Shown here one piece after another: positions 47,088 to 55,439 of a DNA stretch of 64,000 nucleotides. The translations under genes and the position numbers were made by a program. Position 1 is the first letter of the stretch, and every line of letters begins with the position of its first letter. The notes beneath the pieces were generated by a model that saw only the letters and a list, made by a program, of their open reading frames with translations, was not told the origin of the DNA and did no database searches. Source of the stretch: Syntrophothermus lipocalidus DSM 12680 (lineage in GTDB: Bacteria > Bacillota > Syntrophomonadia > Syntrophomonadales > Syntrophothermaceae); NCBI RefSeq assembly GCF_000092405.1, contig NC_014220.1, positions 496,001-560,000 on the forward strand, given 5' to 3'.

Positions 47088-50000
47088 AACCGATCAAGAT
47101 AATCGTGACCGCTTTTGGACCTTATGCCGGCACTCAGGTTGTGGACTTTAATGAACTGGGTGGACATTCCCTGTTTCTGGTTCACGGTCCTACCGGGGCC
47201 GGGAAAACCACGGTTCTCGATGCCATTTGTTTTGCCCTCTACGGTGAAACAACCAGTACGGGACGCGACGGTAAAAACATGCGCAGCCATCATTGTTCCC
47301 TCGGGGAAGAAACCAAGGTTGTTTTCGAGTTTGCCTTGGGAGACGGGGTTTACAAAGTGGAACGCTGGCCGGAACAGGAACGTCCCAGGCAACGGGGGCA
47401 GGGGACGAGGGTTCAGCCGGCAGCGGCGACGCTTTATCAGAAAGGGGTGTCATGTCAGGACGGGGAGTGGGCGGTTCTGGCATCTGGGGTAAATGCGGTA
47501 AACGAAAAAGTGGAAAGCCTTTTGGGTTTTACCGCCGCCGAGTTTCGCCAGGTGGTAGTCTTACCCCAGGGCGAGTTTCGCAAACTGTTAACGGCGAGTT
47601 CCCGGGAGCGCCAGGATATCCTCCAGACCCTCTTTCACATCGACAACTACGGCCGCATAGAGGAAGCCCTGCGGGAGTCCGCTGCGGAGGCCAAAAAACA
47701 AGTAGAAAAACTTTCTCAGCAGCGGAGTCTGATTCTGCAGGCAGCCGAAGCCCGGGACGCACAAGAATTGGAAGCAAGACGTCATCGGAGCGAGATGGAG
47801 CTGAAAGAGGTAGCCGAGGCCCTGGGAAAGGCCGCGGAGGAAGTTAAACGGAGGCAGCTGGTTCTAAACGAGGCCCAAAAGGTCGAGGAAAAAATTAAGG
47901 AAAAAGAAGAAGCGGAGACTGCTTGGATCCAACTCGAATCGCAAAGGGCTCAAATGGAGGCGGCGAAACGCGAGTTGGAACAGGCCAGAAGAGCGGCAGC
48001 CTTGGTCGATTTGGAGGAAGCGGTGCTATCGCGCCGAAAGGAGGCTGCCCGGCTAAAACAGGCAGTGGAAAAAAGCGATCGGGAGCTTAAAACCGCGAGG
48101 GAAAAGAAACAGTCGGCAGACCAGGCCTTGAAGAGCCACTTGGAACAGGAACCGGAAAGGGAAGATCTCCGGCAGAAACTGGGCTGGCTTCGAGACTTAC
48201 TGGAGAAGATAGAGCTTCTCCAAAACGCGCGCCAGGCCGAAAACCAAGCCTTTGCAGTTTTGAAGAAAGCAGAGGTGCGGTGGGACCAAGTCCAAAAGAA
48301 GGTTGCCGATATCGAAACCAGGCGGGAAGAGGTTATGAAAGCGCGCTTGGCGGCCTTAGAAGTGGCAGCAGAGGCTGGGGCTCGCGAAAAACAGTACCGG
48401 GACTGGGAAGAAAACCTACAGCGCCGCCAGCGGCTGGAAGAGTTGAGGCAGGAGCTGTCCTCTGTCCAAGAAAGCTATCAAACAGCAGAGCTGGCTCTTA
48501 GCCAAGCCCAGGAAGGTCTGAATCGGGCCCGGGGACGCTACAAAGAGGTGCAGGACAGTTGGGTGCGGGCCCAGGCGGTTGTCCTCGCTAACCAGCTGGT
48601 TCCCGGAAGGCCCTGCCCGGTTTGCGGATCAGTTGAGCACCCGGCGCCGGCTCAGGCGGCAGGTGAATTTCAGGGAGAAGATGCGTTGAGAGCCGCCGAA
48701 AGAGAATGGCAGCGGGCTGAGACGGGTTTCCAACGGGCGCTCAAAGAATTCAATTCCAGTTCTGCCCAAAAGAACACGGCTGAAAACAGGGTTCGGGATC
48801 TCGAAGCCGAGCTGGGGAACGTGGCGAAAACAGACATCCAGAGGCTTCAGGCCCGAGTTGTCGAGGCCAGACGCCTCTGGCAAGAAGCGCTCAAGGCCTC
48901 TCGGGACGCCGGAAGTTTGGCCTCGGAACTCCAAGAGCTGGAAAGGCAGGCGGGACAGGCTAAAGAAGAGGCATCTCGGATCGAAAAGGAGGTGAAAGAT
49001 GCGCAGGCGAAGTGGGAAACGGCTCGGGCGGTTCGGGAGGAGAGAGAAGCCGGGGTTCCGCCTGAGCTGAGGGAGAAACCTGTCATCGAAGCCGAAATCA
49101 GATCGGTTCAAACAAGGCTGAAAAGCCTGAACGATGCCTTAGAAAACGCCAGAAAAGATGCGGAAGAAGCGGGAAGGGCTGCGGCTCGTGCGGAAGCAAT
49201 GCTACAAGGATTAACTAATGAATTGGAAAGAACCGATACTCGGCTAAGAGAGGAGGAAACCCGTTTCTATTCACGCTTGCAAGAAAACGGGTTTCCCGAC
49301 TTGCATTCATACCACCATGCTCGGAAAGCCCTCGAAGAAATCGCCGAAATGGAGCAAGCAGTCAGCCAGTTCGAGCGAGCATTGCATACGGCCAAAGAGC
49401 GTTACGAGCGGGCCCGGAGGGCAGCAGAGGGGTTGCCCCCTCCAGATTTGCCAGCACTGGCGGCCGAACTAGAAATAGCCCGCAATAGGTGGGAACAACT
49501 GGAGACCAAAAAAATAGAACTGGAGAACGGTATCAGGGCCGACCAGAAATGGCTTAAGGCTTTGCTCAAGGTAGACGAAAAGCTGGAAAAAGCCGAAGCC
49601 GAATACGGGGTATTAGGTCGCCTGGCAGATGTGGCCAGCGGGAAAAACAGCCTCGGCCTTAGCTTCCGGAGGTTTGTACTAGGTGCTTTGCTGGACGATG
49701 TAGCCCTGGCCGCCAGCGAGAGGTTGAAGGTTATGAGCCGGGGACGTTACCAACTACGGAGGACGGTAGAGCGTACGAGAGCGCGGGGAGCTGCAGGATT
49801 GGACCTGGTTATATTCGATGCCTATACCGGACTGGAACGATCGGCAGCCACCCTGTCCGGAGGAGAAAGCTTTCTTGCTGCCTTATCCCTGGCCTTGGGT
49901 TTGGCCGACGTGGTAGAAAGCTATGCCGGGGGTATTCGGCTGGATACCATTTTCGTGGATGAAGGCTTTGGCAGCCTCGATCCGGAGACCCTGGACCTGG

Positions 50001-50146
50001 CTATGGATGCTCTAATCGACCTTCAACTATCTGGACGCCTGGTAGGTATCATTTCGCATGTACCGGAATTGAAGGAGAGGATTCCAGCCCGGCTCGAGAT
50101 ACGGCCTACAGAAAAAGGCAGCACCGCCCGGTTCGTGGTCGGCTAA
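47084..50146 (+). CDS. sbcC: Exonuclease SbcC (Rad50 family)
   Basis: A 1020-residue SMC-like ATPase. Walker A is GPTGAGKTT near residue 40. Two long coiled-coil arms flank the zinc hook PCPVCG at about residue 510. The C-terminal lobe has the ABC signature LSGGESF and Walker B IFVDEGFGSLD. It dimerises through the hook and gates SbcD nuclease activity. The ATG at 47084 overlaps the sbcD stop (ATGA). Confidence 0.95.
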   Translation: MKPIKIIVTAFGPYAGTQVVDFNELGGHSLFLVHGPTGAGKTTVLDAICFALYGETTSTGRDGKNMRSHHCSLGEETKVVFEFALGDGVYKVERWPEQERPRQRGQGTRVQPAAATLYQKGVSCQDGEWAVLASGVNAVNEKVESLLGFTAAEFRQVVVLPQGEFRKLLTASSRERQDILQTLFHIDNYGRIEEALRESAAEAKKQVEKLSQQRSLILQAAEARDAQELEARRHRSEMELKEVAEALGKAAEEVKRRQLVLNEAQKVEEKIKEKEEAETAWIQLESQRAQMEAAKRELEQARRAAALVDLEEAVLSRRKEAARLKQAVEKSDRELKTAREKKQSADQALKSHLEQEPEREDLRQKLGWLRDLLEKIELLQNARQAENQAFAVLKKAEVRWDQVQKKVADIETRREEVMKARLAALEVAAEAGAREKQYRDWEENLQRRQRLEELRQELSSVQESYQTAELALSQAQEGLNRARGRYKEVQDSWVRAQAVVLANQLVPGRPCPVCGSVEHPAPAQAAGEFQGEDALRAAEREWQRAETGFQRALKEFNSSSAQKNTAENRVRDLEAELGNVAKTDIQRLQARVVEARRLWQEALKASRDAGSLASELQELERQAGQAKEEASRIEKEVKDAQAKWETARAVREEREAGVPPELREKPVIEAEIRSVQTRLKSLNDALENARKDAEEAGRAAARAEAMLQGLTNELERTDTRLREEETRFYSRLQENGFPDLHSYHHARKALEEIAEMEQAVSQFERALHTAKERYERARRAAEGLPPPDLPALAAELEIARNRWEQLETKKIELENGIRADQKWLKALLKVDEKLEKAEAEYGVLGRLADVASGKNSLGLSFRRFVLGALLDDVALAASERLKVMSRGRYQLRRTVERTRARGAAGLDLVIFDAYTGLERSAATLSGGESFLAALSLALGLADVVESYAGGIRLDTIFVDEGFGSLDPETLDLAMDALIDLQLSGRLVGIISHVPELKERIPARLEIRPTEKGSTARFVVG

Positions 50147-50155
50147 AAGCATAAA

Positions 50156-50230
50156 GGCCCGCAAGCCTACCAGACGAACCGTGGATTACAGGGTATCATT
50201 ACCGACAGCCTGTAACCCAACTTGCGGGCC
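50156..50230. repeat. Stem-loop module A
   Basis: GGCCCGCAAG (50156-50165) and CTTGCGGGCC (50221-50230) form a perfect 10-bp outer stem. Inside, TTACAGG pairs with CCTGTAA. It lies 10 bases after sbcC. There is no T run, so it is not a standard terminator. Shared GAACCGTG and GGATTACA words link it to module D. Confidence 0.8.
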
Positions 50231-50235
50231 AACTT

Positions 50236-50342
50236 GAGCCGAAGGGATAACAGATACCCGGGATTTACTCTGTTTAACAGGAAAAGGATTTATCCTTTTA
50301 CAGGGACCTTTTCCTGTGAGGCTCTGCCTGCTTGATCCCTTC
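50236..50342. repeat. Stem-loop module B with possible pseudoknot
   Basis: GAAGGGAT (50241-50248) pairs with ATCCCTTC (50335-50342), and ACAGGAAAAGG (50277-50287) pairs perfectly with CCTTTTCCTGT (50307-50317). GAGCC (50236-50240) can pair with GGCTC (50320-50324), which crosses the first stem. Positions 50343-50525 contain no gene, one TCTGCGTCAATCAGCGTC unit (50487-50504) and a lone TTGACA at 50426. Confidence 0.7.
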
Positions 50343-50525
50343 AGCTACCCTTAGTATGTCCCCTTATCGCGGAGTAATTCGTTTTTCTTAACGAAAACAT
50401 CCAGGAAAATCATGGAAAAGAATGCTTGACATTCTTCGGTAAACGCGCACATTCGGATTCAATATATTAATTAATAAAAGAATAAGTCTGCGTCAATCAG
50501 CGTCTAATTTTATATGAAATAGAAA

Positions 50526-50604
50526 GACCCGCAAGCCATCTATATCAAACCGGTTATAACCGGATTTGAAGGGTTTCTACCGAGTAGAAGGCAGCTTGCG
50601 GGCC
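50526..50604. repeat. Stem-loop module C
   Basis: CCCGCAAGC (50528-50536) pairs with GCTTGCGGG (50594-50602); the arms are the same as in module A. Inside are the palindrome CCGGTTATAACCGG (50551-50564) and TTCTAC/GTAGAA (50575-50589), so the module can fold as a multi-branched structure. Confidence 0.8.
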
Positions 50605-50609
50605 TTTAA

Positions 50610-50702
50610 GAACCCGACTCCTGATGGCCATAAGGAATAGCGAACCGTGTCAAGTTACGCCAGACCTGGATTTACAAATCCCTGATGCCTCGAGTCGGGT
50701 TC
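50610..50702. repeat. Stem-loop module D
   Basis: GAACCCGACTC (50610-50620) and GAGTCGGGTTC (50692-50702) form a perfect 11-bp outer stem, with GGATTT/AATCC inside. It lies 5 bases after module C and about 130 bases before dacF. The stretch 50703-50833 holds the dacF leader with no convincing promoter. Confidence 0.8.
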
Positions 50703-50833
50703 TAGCTCTATTATTCCCCTGAAACCCAACGCTATACTCAGTTACCCGGCCAGCTGTTAACAGTTGCTTCACGAATAATACCGGCAACGAGAAAATAGAT
50801 TTTCAGTAAAAAGGGTACGAGGGGGGATAAATT

Positions 50834-51979
50834 ATGAAAACAAGAAAGCGGTTGTTGTGGTTGATGGCCTGGGTTTTGTTCTTTTCCCTGGCGTTTCCGA
50901 CGACCGCATGGGGCGCGGTGGTGGATGTTGAAGCCGATTCATACGTGCTGATGGACGCAGATTCCGGCAAGGTATTGTTAGCGAAAAACGAGCACAAGCG
51001 ACTTCCACCGGCCAGTATGACCAAGCTGATGACCCTAATTTTGGCTATGGAAGATCTATACAAAGGGAAAGTAGATTTAAAGGAGAAAGTGGTAGCCAGC
51101 GAAAACGCTTGGAAGCTCGGAGGGTCGCAGATTTACCTGGAACCTGGCGAAGAGATGACCTTTGAAGACATGGTGATAGCCATCGCGGTAGGGTCGGCCA
51201 ACGATGCCTGCGTGGCGGTAGCCGAACACTTGGACGGCAGTCACGAGGAGTTTGTTAAGAGGATGAACGCCAAAGCCAAAGAATTGAGGTTGAAAGACAC
51301 GCATTTCGTCAATGCTTACGGGTTACCTGATCCCGATCACTATTCTAGTGCCTACGACTTGGCGCTTATGGCCAGGTATGCCTTGTGTTATCCCAAACTC
51401 CTCGAGTTCACTTCCATCAAGGAATACAACCTGCGCCAAGGCGAGTTCAAGCTCTACAACACGAACAAACTCCTTTGGCATTATCCAGGTACTGATGGTT
51501 TCAAGACAGGTTGGACTAATGAGGCCAAGTTTTGCTTGGTATCCACGGCGAAACGTAACGGGCTGCGTCTTATTTGTGTAGTTATGGCTTCCCCCCAAAA
51601 AGGAGGAAATTTTCGGGATTCGATGAAGCTGTTTAATTACGGCTTTGCTAAGTATGCTTACCGTAGTTTCTTTGCACCGCAAAGCCAGTGCGGGCTGGTA
51701 AGTGTAGGCAAGGGAACCAACGACAGGGTCGAGGCCATATGCACGCAGGAGGTGGGTGCCAGTTGTTTGAAAGGTGAAGAAAAGAATATTACTTACAAAA
51801 GAAGCCTGGTGGACTATATCGATGCCCCGGTCAAGAAAGGTCAGAAGCTGGGAGAAATAAAAGTGTACAATTCGGGACGTTTGGTAAAGACTGTAGATTT
51901 AGTCGCATACCGGGATGTTGAGCGGTGTGGCATATGGAAGGAGATAACAAAAGCCATGAGCAAAATATTTTGTTTGTAA
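50834..51979 (+). CDS. dacF: D-alanyl-D-alanine carboxypeptidase (DacF type)
   Basis: A 381-residue penicillin-binding protein that trims the fifth D-Ala of peptidoglycan peptides. A signal peptide covers about residues 1-28 (basic start, hydrophobic core, cleavage near AWG-A). Active-site motifs are SMTK, SAN (VGSANDA) and KTG (FKTGWT), and a C-terminal beta-rich domain (PBP5_C type) follows. The position directly before spoIIAA-AB-sigF is that of Bacillus dacF, which acts in spore cortex formation. The ATG follows GAGGGGGGATAA. Confidence 0.93.
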   Translation: MKTRKRLLWLMAWVLFFSLAFPTTAWGAVVDVEADSYVLMDADSGKVLLAKNEHKRLPPASMTKLMTLILAMEDLYKGKVDLKEKVVASENAWKLGGSQIYLEPGEEMTFEDMVIAIAVGSANDACVAVAEHLDGSHEEFVKRMNAKAKELRLKDTHFVNAYGLPDPDHYSSAYDLALMARYALCYPKLLEFTSIKEYNLRQGEFKLYNTNKLLWHYPGTDGFKTGWTNEAKFCLVSTAKRNGLRLICVVMASPQKGGNFRDSMKLFNYGFAKYAYRSFFAPQSQCGLVSVGKGTNDRVEAICTQEVGASCLKGEEKNITYKRSLVDYIDAPVKKGQKLGEIKVYNSGRLVKTVDLVAYRDVERCGIWKEITKAMSKIFCL

Positions 51980-52096
51980 TACCATTTAATGGAAGGAATT
52001 ATTCTTAGATTTGGCGAAAGAAACAGGTGTAACCTCAACCGAGGTGCGGCAGCTATGCTTGCCGCGCTTTGGCATTGGAGCCGGGAGGGACAAGTT

Positions 52097-52429
52097 GTGC
52101 GGTTGGAGCTAAAGGTAATCAAAGATACTCTTTTGGTTCAAATAGGAGGTGAGCTCGATATACTGGCAGCGGATCGAATCCGGCAGGAGATAGACAGAGT
52201 TATGCAGGCCCGAAAAATTCAGAAACTGATACTGGACCTGGAAGAAATTTCTTTTATGGACAGTGCAGGTTTAGGAGTGATACTGGGGAGGTATAAGAAG
52301 ATTTCGGCAGTGGGAGGAAAGATGTATATAGTCAGAGCGCATCCCGGCATCCGAAAAATTCTTGAACTGGCGGGCGTGCATAAGCTCGTGACTCTATGCC
52401 AGGACGAAAAAGAGATTATCAGCTTGTAG
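52097..52429 (+). CDS. spoIIAA: Anti-sigma F factor antagonist SpoIIAA
   Basis: A 110-residue STAS protein. The phosphorylatable serine lies in SFMDSAGLGVILGRYK. Unphosphorylated SpoIIAA releases SigF from SpoIIAB in the forespore. The GTG at 52097 is chosen because GGGAGGGA lies 6 bases upstream and the family starts here; the frame is open 36 codons further upstream without similarity. Confidence 0.94.
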   Translation: MRLELKVIKDTLLVQIGGELDILAADRIRQEIDRVMQARKIQKLILDLEEISFMDSAGLGVILGRYKKISAVGGKMYIVRAHPGIRKILELAGVHKLVTLCQDEKEIISL

Positions 52430-52465
52430 ACAAGGGGAGGTGTTCCGGCGATCAAGCCGGGAAAG

Positions 52466-52912
52466 ATGAAGCTCAAGAATTACGTTAGACTGGAGTTTTG
52501 GAGTTTGCCCGAAAACGTGGCTTGGGCCCGTACCTGCGCCGCTGCCCTGGTAGCTCAACTAGATTGCACCTTGGAAGAGCTGGAGGAAGTAAAGCTGGTG
52601 GTGTCCGAGGCGGTTACAAACTGCATCATTCACGGTTACGAAAATCAAAGAGATGGGAGAATTGTTGTCGAACTTGCTCTATACGAGGAACGGGTGTTGG
52701 AGGTGGCCGTGATTGACTATGGCCGGGGCATAGAGGACTTAGAAAAGGCTATGCAAGCAGGTTATTCCTCGGACCCTGAGCGGACCGGAATGGGATTTGT
52801 CTTTATGAGGTCGTTCACGGACCACCTGGAAGTCGATTCTGCTCCAGGAAAAGGAACCAAGGTAAAGATGGTAAGGGACTTTGGGCAGCGAGATAGGCAA
52901 GCCCTGGCCTGA
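52466..52912 (+). CDS. spoIIAB: Anti-sigma F factor SpoIIAB
   Basis: A 148-residue serine kinase and anti-sigma factor of the GHKL family: N-box EAVTNCIIHGYEN, G1 DYGRGIEDL and G2 TGMGF. It binds SigF or phosphorylates SpoIIAA. The ATG at 52466 matches the family start and has only GGGAAAG upstream. A much stronger GGGGAGGTG lies 24 bases upstream, out of useful range. It is 36 bases after spoIIAA. Confidence 0.94.
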   Translation: MKLKNYVRLEFWSLPENVAWARTCAAALVAQLDCTLEELEEVKLVVSEAVTNCIIHGYENQRDGRIVVELALYEERVLEVAVIDYGRGIEDLEKAMQAGYSSDPERTGMGFVFMRSFTDHLEVDSAPGKGTKVKMVRDFGQRDRQALA

Positions 52913-52923
52913 GGGGAAGAGCG

Positions 52924-53670
52924 ATGAAGAATCGCACCGAGATTGATCAAGACAGGATGGAGGCTCTCCTCAAGGCTGCACAGGCAGGAGACCGGGACGC
53001 GGAAGAAGCGGTGTTTCAGAGTAACCTGGGTTTAGTATATATGGCTTTGGAAAGGTTTAAGAACACCCCATACGACTTTGAGGATCTTTTTCAAATCGGT
53101 GCTATCGGGTTACTCAAGGCCATTGCTAGGTTCGATTTTGGTTACGGGGTAAAGTTTTCGACCTATGCTGTACCGATGATCATCGGGGAATTGAAACGCT
53201 ACCTGAGAGATGATGGGATATTGAAAGTCCAGCGGAGTATCAAAGAGATCTACTATCGGGTCAAGTCGGCCCAGGATGACTTGCGAAGAGAGTTCGGAAA
53301 AGAACCGACGATCGGCGAAATAGCAGAACGGCTGGGGCTAGAATTAAATGACGTGGTAATGGCGGTAGAAGCGTGCCAGCCCCCGACATACATATACAAC
53401 TTGTTGCCTGGAGACGAGAAAGAACAACCTCTTCCCCTGATCAGCAAGGTTAGTGACCGAGAGGGGACAGAGGACTTATTGGAAAAAGTGGCCTTGAAAG
53501 AGGCGGTTATGCGATTGGATCCCAGGGAAAGGGAGGTTATCGTTCGCCGGTTTTTCAAAGACGAAACGCAGTCGGCCATAGCCGAAGATTTGGGTATATC
53601 GCAGGTACAGGTTTCGCGGCTTGAGAAAAGAGCTCTGAAAAAACTAAGGGGTTTACTCGATTCAATTTAA
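52924..53670 (+). CDS. sigF: RNA polymerase sigma factor SigF (forespore)
   Basis: A 248-residue sigma-70 family factor with region 2 (FEDLFQIGAIGLLKAIARFDFGYGVKFSTYAVP), region 3 and region 4 with HTH (QSAIAEDLGISQVQVSRLEK). It is the first forespore-specific sigma factor. The ATG follows GAGGGGAAGAG, 11 bases after spoIIAB, so the three spoIIA genes form one operon. A weak stem (GAGGAGTT/AACTCTTC near 53706) may end transcription. Confidence 0.95.
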   Translation: MKNRTEIDQDRMEALLKAAQAGDRDAEEAVFQSNLGLVYMALERFKNTPYDFEDLFQIGAIGLLKAIARFDFGYGVKFSTYAVPMIIGELKRYLRDDGILKVQRSIKEIYYRVKSAQDDLRREFGKEPTIGEIAERLGLELNDVVMAVEACQPPTYIYNLLPGDEKEQPLPLISKVSDREGTEDLLEKVALKEAVMRLDPREREVIVRRFFKDETQSAIAEDLGISQVQVSRLEKRALKKLRGLLDSI

Positions 53671-53780
53671 TAGCCGTTCTTTATGTGTCTCTTATTTAAG
53701 TTAGCGAGGAGTTGAGTGACGGAACTCTTCGTGTTGTTTTCCTACCTAATCCCTCCCTGGTCGCACCTTCTCGGCACAAT

Positions 53781-53818
53781 TAGTGCAAATCTGCGTTAAT
53801 CTGTGTCAATCAGTGGTT
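53781..53818. repeat. Dispersed TCTGCGT/ATCTGTG repeat cluster
   Basis: TAGTGCAAATCTGCGTTAAT is followed by CTGTGTCAATCAGTGGTT, a tandem of the unit seen at 7064, 7947, 7994, 35824, 50486, 58027 and 60716. It lies just upstream of the spoVAC promoter. Confidence 0.65.
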
Positions 53819-53835
53819 TATAGCCCTTATAGCTT

Positions 53836-53865
53836 GTATAATAGCGGGTTTTTGTTCGCATAATA
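53836..53865 (+). promoter_or_regulatory. SigG/SigF-type promoter of the spoVA operon
   Basis: GTATA (53836-53840) and CATAATA (53859-53865) are exactly 18 bases apart and match the forespore consensus GHATR-N18-CATnHTA. The spoVAC start is 24 bases downstream. Forespore control of spoVA is known in Bacillus. Confidence 0.7.
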
Positions 53866-53889
53866 CCCATGTAAAGGGTGGGTGAAATC

Positions 53890-54357
53890 ATGGTTGACCA
53901 GAGTGAACAGGCCAAGGTGCAGAAAATCGACGCTTTGGAGTATGACGAGATGGTGAAGCAAATAAAGCCCAAGCCCACGGTGTTAAAAAACAGCGTGTGG
54001 GCTTTTGTGGTTGGCGGGTTAATCTGTACCATTGGGCAAGGACTGCTCGAGTTGTTCAAAGCCACCGGGCTGGACGCCCGCGAAGCTGGAGCCGCGACCT
54101 CCGTGGTGCTTATAGGGATGGGGGCCATTTTAACCGGACTCGGGGTTTACGACGAGCTGGGCAAAAGGGCCGGAGCCGGTTCTATCGTGCCTATTACAGG
54201 GTTTGCGAACAGCATAGTGGCAGCGGCCATGGAATTTAAAAGAGAAGGTTACGTGCTCGGGGTGGGGGCGAGGATGTTCCAGGTCGCCGGGCCGGTACTG
54301 GTTTATGGAATTACTACGGGTGTTCTAATAGGATTGGTAGCTTACTTGTTTAAATAG
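53890..54357 (+). CDS. spoVAC: Stage V sporulation protein AC
   Basis: A 155-residue membrane protein with about four hydrophobic segments and conserved family stretches (NSVWAFVVGGLICTIGQG; YDELGKRAGAGSIVPITGFAN). SpoVAC forms a mechanosensitive channel in the spore inner membrane for Ca-dipicolinate movement. The ATG at 53890 follows AAAGGGTGGGTGA; the frame extends four codons further. It is the first gene after the forespore promoter. Confidence 0.94.
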   Translation: MVDQSEQAKVQKIDALEYDEMVKQIKPKPTVLKNSVWAFVVGGLICTIGQGLLELFKATGLDAREAGAATSVVLIGMGAILTGLGVYDELGKRAGAGSIVPITGFANSIVAAAMEFKREGYVLGVGARMFQVAGPVLVYGITTGVLIGLVAYLFK

Positions 54358-54368
54358 AGGTGGGATGA

Positions 54369-55382
54369 ATGCCTCGGGTTTCCAAGAGAACCGGTCAGCA
54401 GAGTATTTACTTTGAAAACCCGCCCGTGATTACTAATTGGGCGAACATAGTGGGACCGATGGAGGGGCAGGGCCCGTACGGCCAGGAGTTTGACTGGGTT
54501 CTAGAAGACTACCTGTTCGGGGAACAGTCTTGGGAAAAGGCAGAGGCCAAAATGCTGCGGGAAACCGTAAAGCTGGTGGCGAGCAAGGCCAATTTGCCGT
54601 TGGGTAACATCGAGGTGTTGTTGGCAGGAGACCTTCTCAACCAGATTATTTCTGCCAACTTTGCGGCCCGGGAATTGAAGATTCCTTTTTTGGGACTGTA
54701 CGGAGCGTGTTCGACCATGGCTGAGGGGATTGCTCTGGGAGCGATGCTGATCGATGGCGGCTTTTACAGCACCTTGACGGTGGGAGTAACAAGCCACCAT
54801 CACACGGCTGAACGGCAGTTCCGTTTTCCCACCGAGCAAGGTGCTCAGCGGCTCCCCTCTTCCCAGTGGACGGTCACGGGATGCGGGTGCCTTATCATAC
54901 AAAGAGACGGTGTCGGGCCCAGGATAACGACGGCCACGGTAGGTAAGGTGATTGACCTGGGACAAAGCGACGTGAACGATATGGGAGCGGCCATGGCCCC
55001 GGCTGCGGCCGATACCATCGTCGCTCACTTTCGAGACACCGGGCGCGATCCTCGTTATTACGACCTGATTATAACCGGGGATCTGGGCAAGTACGGACTG
55101 GCTCTTATGGAATCCCTGTGCCAAAAACTAAACTGTCCGCTGGGACAACACGTAAGCGATTGTGGGGTACTCATCTATGATATCGATCAGGATGTTCACG
55201 CTGGGGGTAGCGGCTGTGGGTGCTCTGCAGTGATGTTATGCGGGCCGTTACTCAACCGGATGCAGGCCAAAGAGTTTAACCGGATATTGTTGGTCGGAAC
55301 CGGGGCTTTGATGAGTACCACCAGTTCGTTACAAGGGGAAACGATACCCTGCATTGCGCACGCGGTGGCTATCGAGAACTAA
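54369..55382 (+). CDS. spoVAD: Stage V sporulation protein AD
   Basis: A 337-residue soluble protein with a thiolase-like fold (LLAGDLLNQIISANFAAREL; LGLYGACSTMAEGIALGA; VTSHHHTAERQFRFP). Known SpoVAD binds dipicolinic acid and is needed for its uptake. It lies 12 bases after spoVAC. The length is normal. Confidence 0.95.
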   Translation: MPRVSKRTGQQSIYFENPPVITNWANIVGPMEGQGPYGQEFDWVLEDYLFGEQSWEKAEAKMLRETVKLVASKANLPLGNIEVLLAGDLLNQIISANFAARELKIPFLGLYGACSTMAEGIALGAMLIDGGFYSTLTVGVTSHHHTAERQFRFPTEQGAQRLPSSQWTVTGCGCLIIQRDGVGPRITTATVGKVIDLGQSDVNDMGAAMAPAAADTIVAHFRDTGRDPRYYDLIITGDLGKYGLALMESLCQKLNCPLGQHVSDCGVLIYDIDQDVHAGGSGCGCSAVMLCGPLLNRMQAKEFNRILLVGTGALMSTTSSLQGETIPCIAHAVAIEN

Positions 55383-55439
55383 CCCGGTTAACGACACGGA
55401 GTGAAAAAGGAGTAGACTCGTGAACCAAGGGGGTAACTC

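Noticed and set aside
50156-50230. Module A as the intrinsic terminator of sbcC
   Set aside because: The stem is strong but encloses 55 bases and has no T run after it; it fits the repeated module pattern better.
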